Source: Clostridiales bacterium (GTDB lineage Bacteria; Bacillota; Clostridia; Oscillospirales; CAG-272). Taken from it: a DNA stretch of 33,954 bases. Both the position numbers and the translations under genes were made by a program. Positions 33,916 to 33,954 of this stretch are shown here, piece by piece. Within the stretch, counting starts at the first letter, position 1. Each line of letters begins with the position of its first letter. The notes below the pieces were generated by a model that worked only from the letters and a program-made list of their open reading frames with translations, searched no databases and was not told the origin of the DNA. Where the stretch lies: positions 1 through 33,954 of the forward strand of contig JAAWQR010000029.1 of NCBI GenBank assembly GCA_022800625.1, in the 5' to 3' direction.

Positions 33916-33954
33916 TGCCTATAAACTTAATTGACAAAATCAAGCCTGCGAACA
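33915..33954 (+). CDS. Start of the next tail-region gene (cut by window edge)
   Basis: The ATG overlaps the TAA of the baseplate gene (TAATG) and has GGAGGTG five bases upstream. Only 13 residues are visible (MPINLIDKIKPAN), too few to identify. The tight overlap indicates translational coupling to the baseplate gene. Confidence 0.55.
   Translation, partial: MPINLIDKIKPAN

Overview
The window looks like a chromosomal segment of an anaerobic, moderate-to-low-GC Firmicute, most likely an uncultured gut Clostridium-type organism (Oscillospiraceae/Ruminococcaceae or a neighbour). The reasons are purine-rich Shine-Dalgarno sites, near-consensus TTGACA-17-TATAAT promoters, tRNA genes partly lacking an encoded CCA, and typical clostridial families: AbrB with a zinc ribbon, UPF0340/YwlG, the B12/radical-SAM protein fused to its DUF2344 partner, and the BadF-type activase with a 2-hydroxyacyl-CoA dehydratase. 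The taxonomy is inference.

Layout. 1-1730 holds no convincing protein gene. It carries two paralogous putative small RNAs (about 311-400 and 640-743), signals for a possible antisense transcript, and a large foldback repeat (898-1546). 1731-9597 is a housekeeping stretch: a zinc-ribbon protein, a UPF0340 protein, the RlmB-type 23S rRNA methyltransferase, a membrane protein that looks like a catalytically dead P-type ATPase, and the radical SAM protein. 9598-10860 has a 33-codon small gene and a five-tRNA operon (Val-Asp-Phe-Gly-Cys) read leftward from a consensus promoter, ending in two near-duplicate terminator units. 10900-11664 is a SAM methyltransferase. 12147-15412 is an AT-rich secreted locus: a PPC-domain plus caspase-like (clan CD) peptidase candidate, a membrane-anchored protein, and a frameshifted paralogue of the latter. 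15524-16618 is a UDP-GlcNAc 2-epimerase.

The most interesting block is 16986-25561, one leftward operon: TerB_N/TerB_C-type protein, BrxD-type (DUF2791) ATPase, Lhr/BrxHI-like helicase and UvrA. It is read from a perfect sigma-A promoter with a LexA(SOS)-like box at the expected start site. This suggests a DNA-damage-inducible module joining a BREX-related ATPase/helicase pair and a Ter-stress scaffold to nucleotide excision repair.

25770-31660 carries an AbrB regulator, a divergent XRE regulator with paired operator-like repeats, and a MarR - activase - dehydratase operon. Divergently, from about 31780 to the right edge, a promoter with two further LexA-like boxes reads into a small unrecognised protein, a possibly pseudoknotted leader, a BppU-type phage baseplate protein and the start of another gene. 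This is probably the edge of a prophage or tail-like element that continues outside the window.
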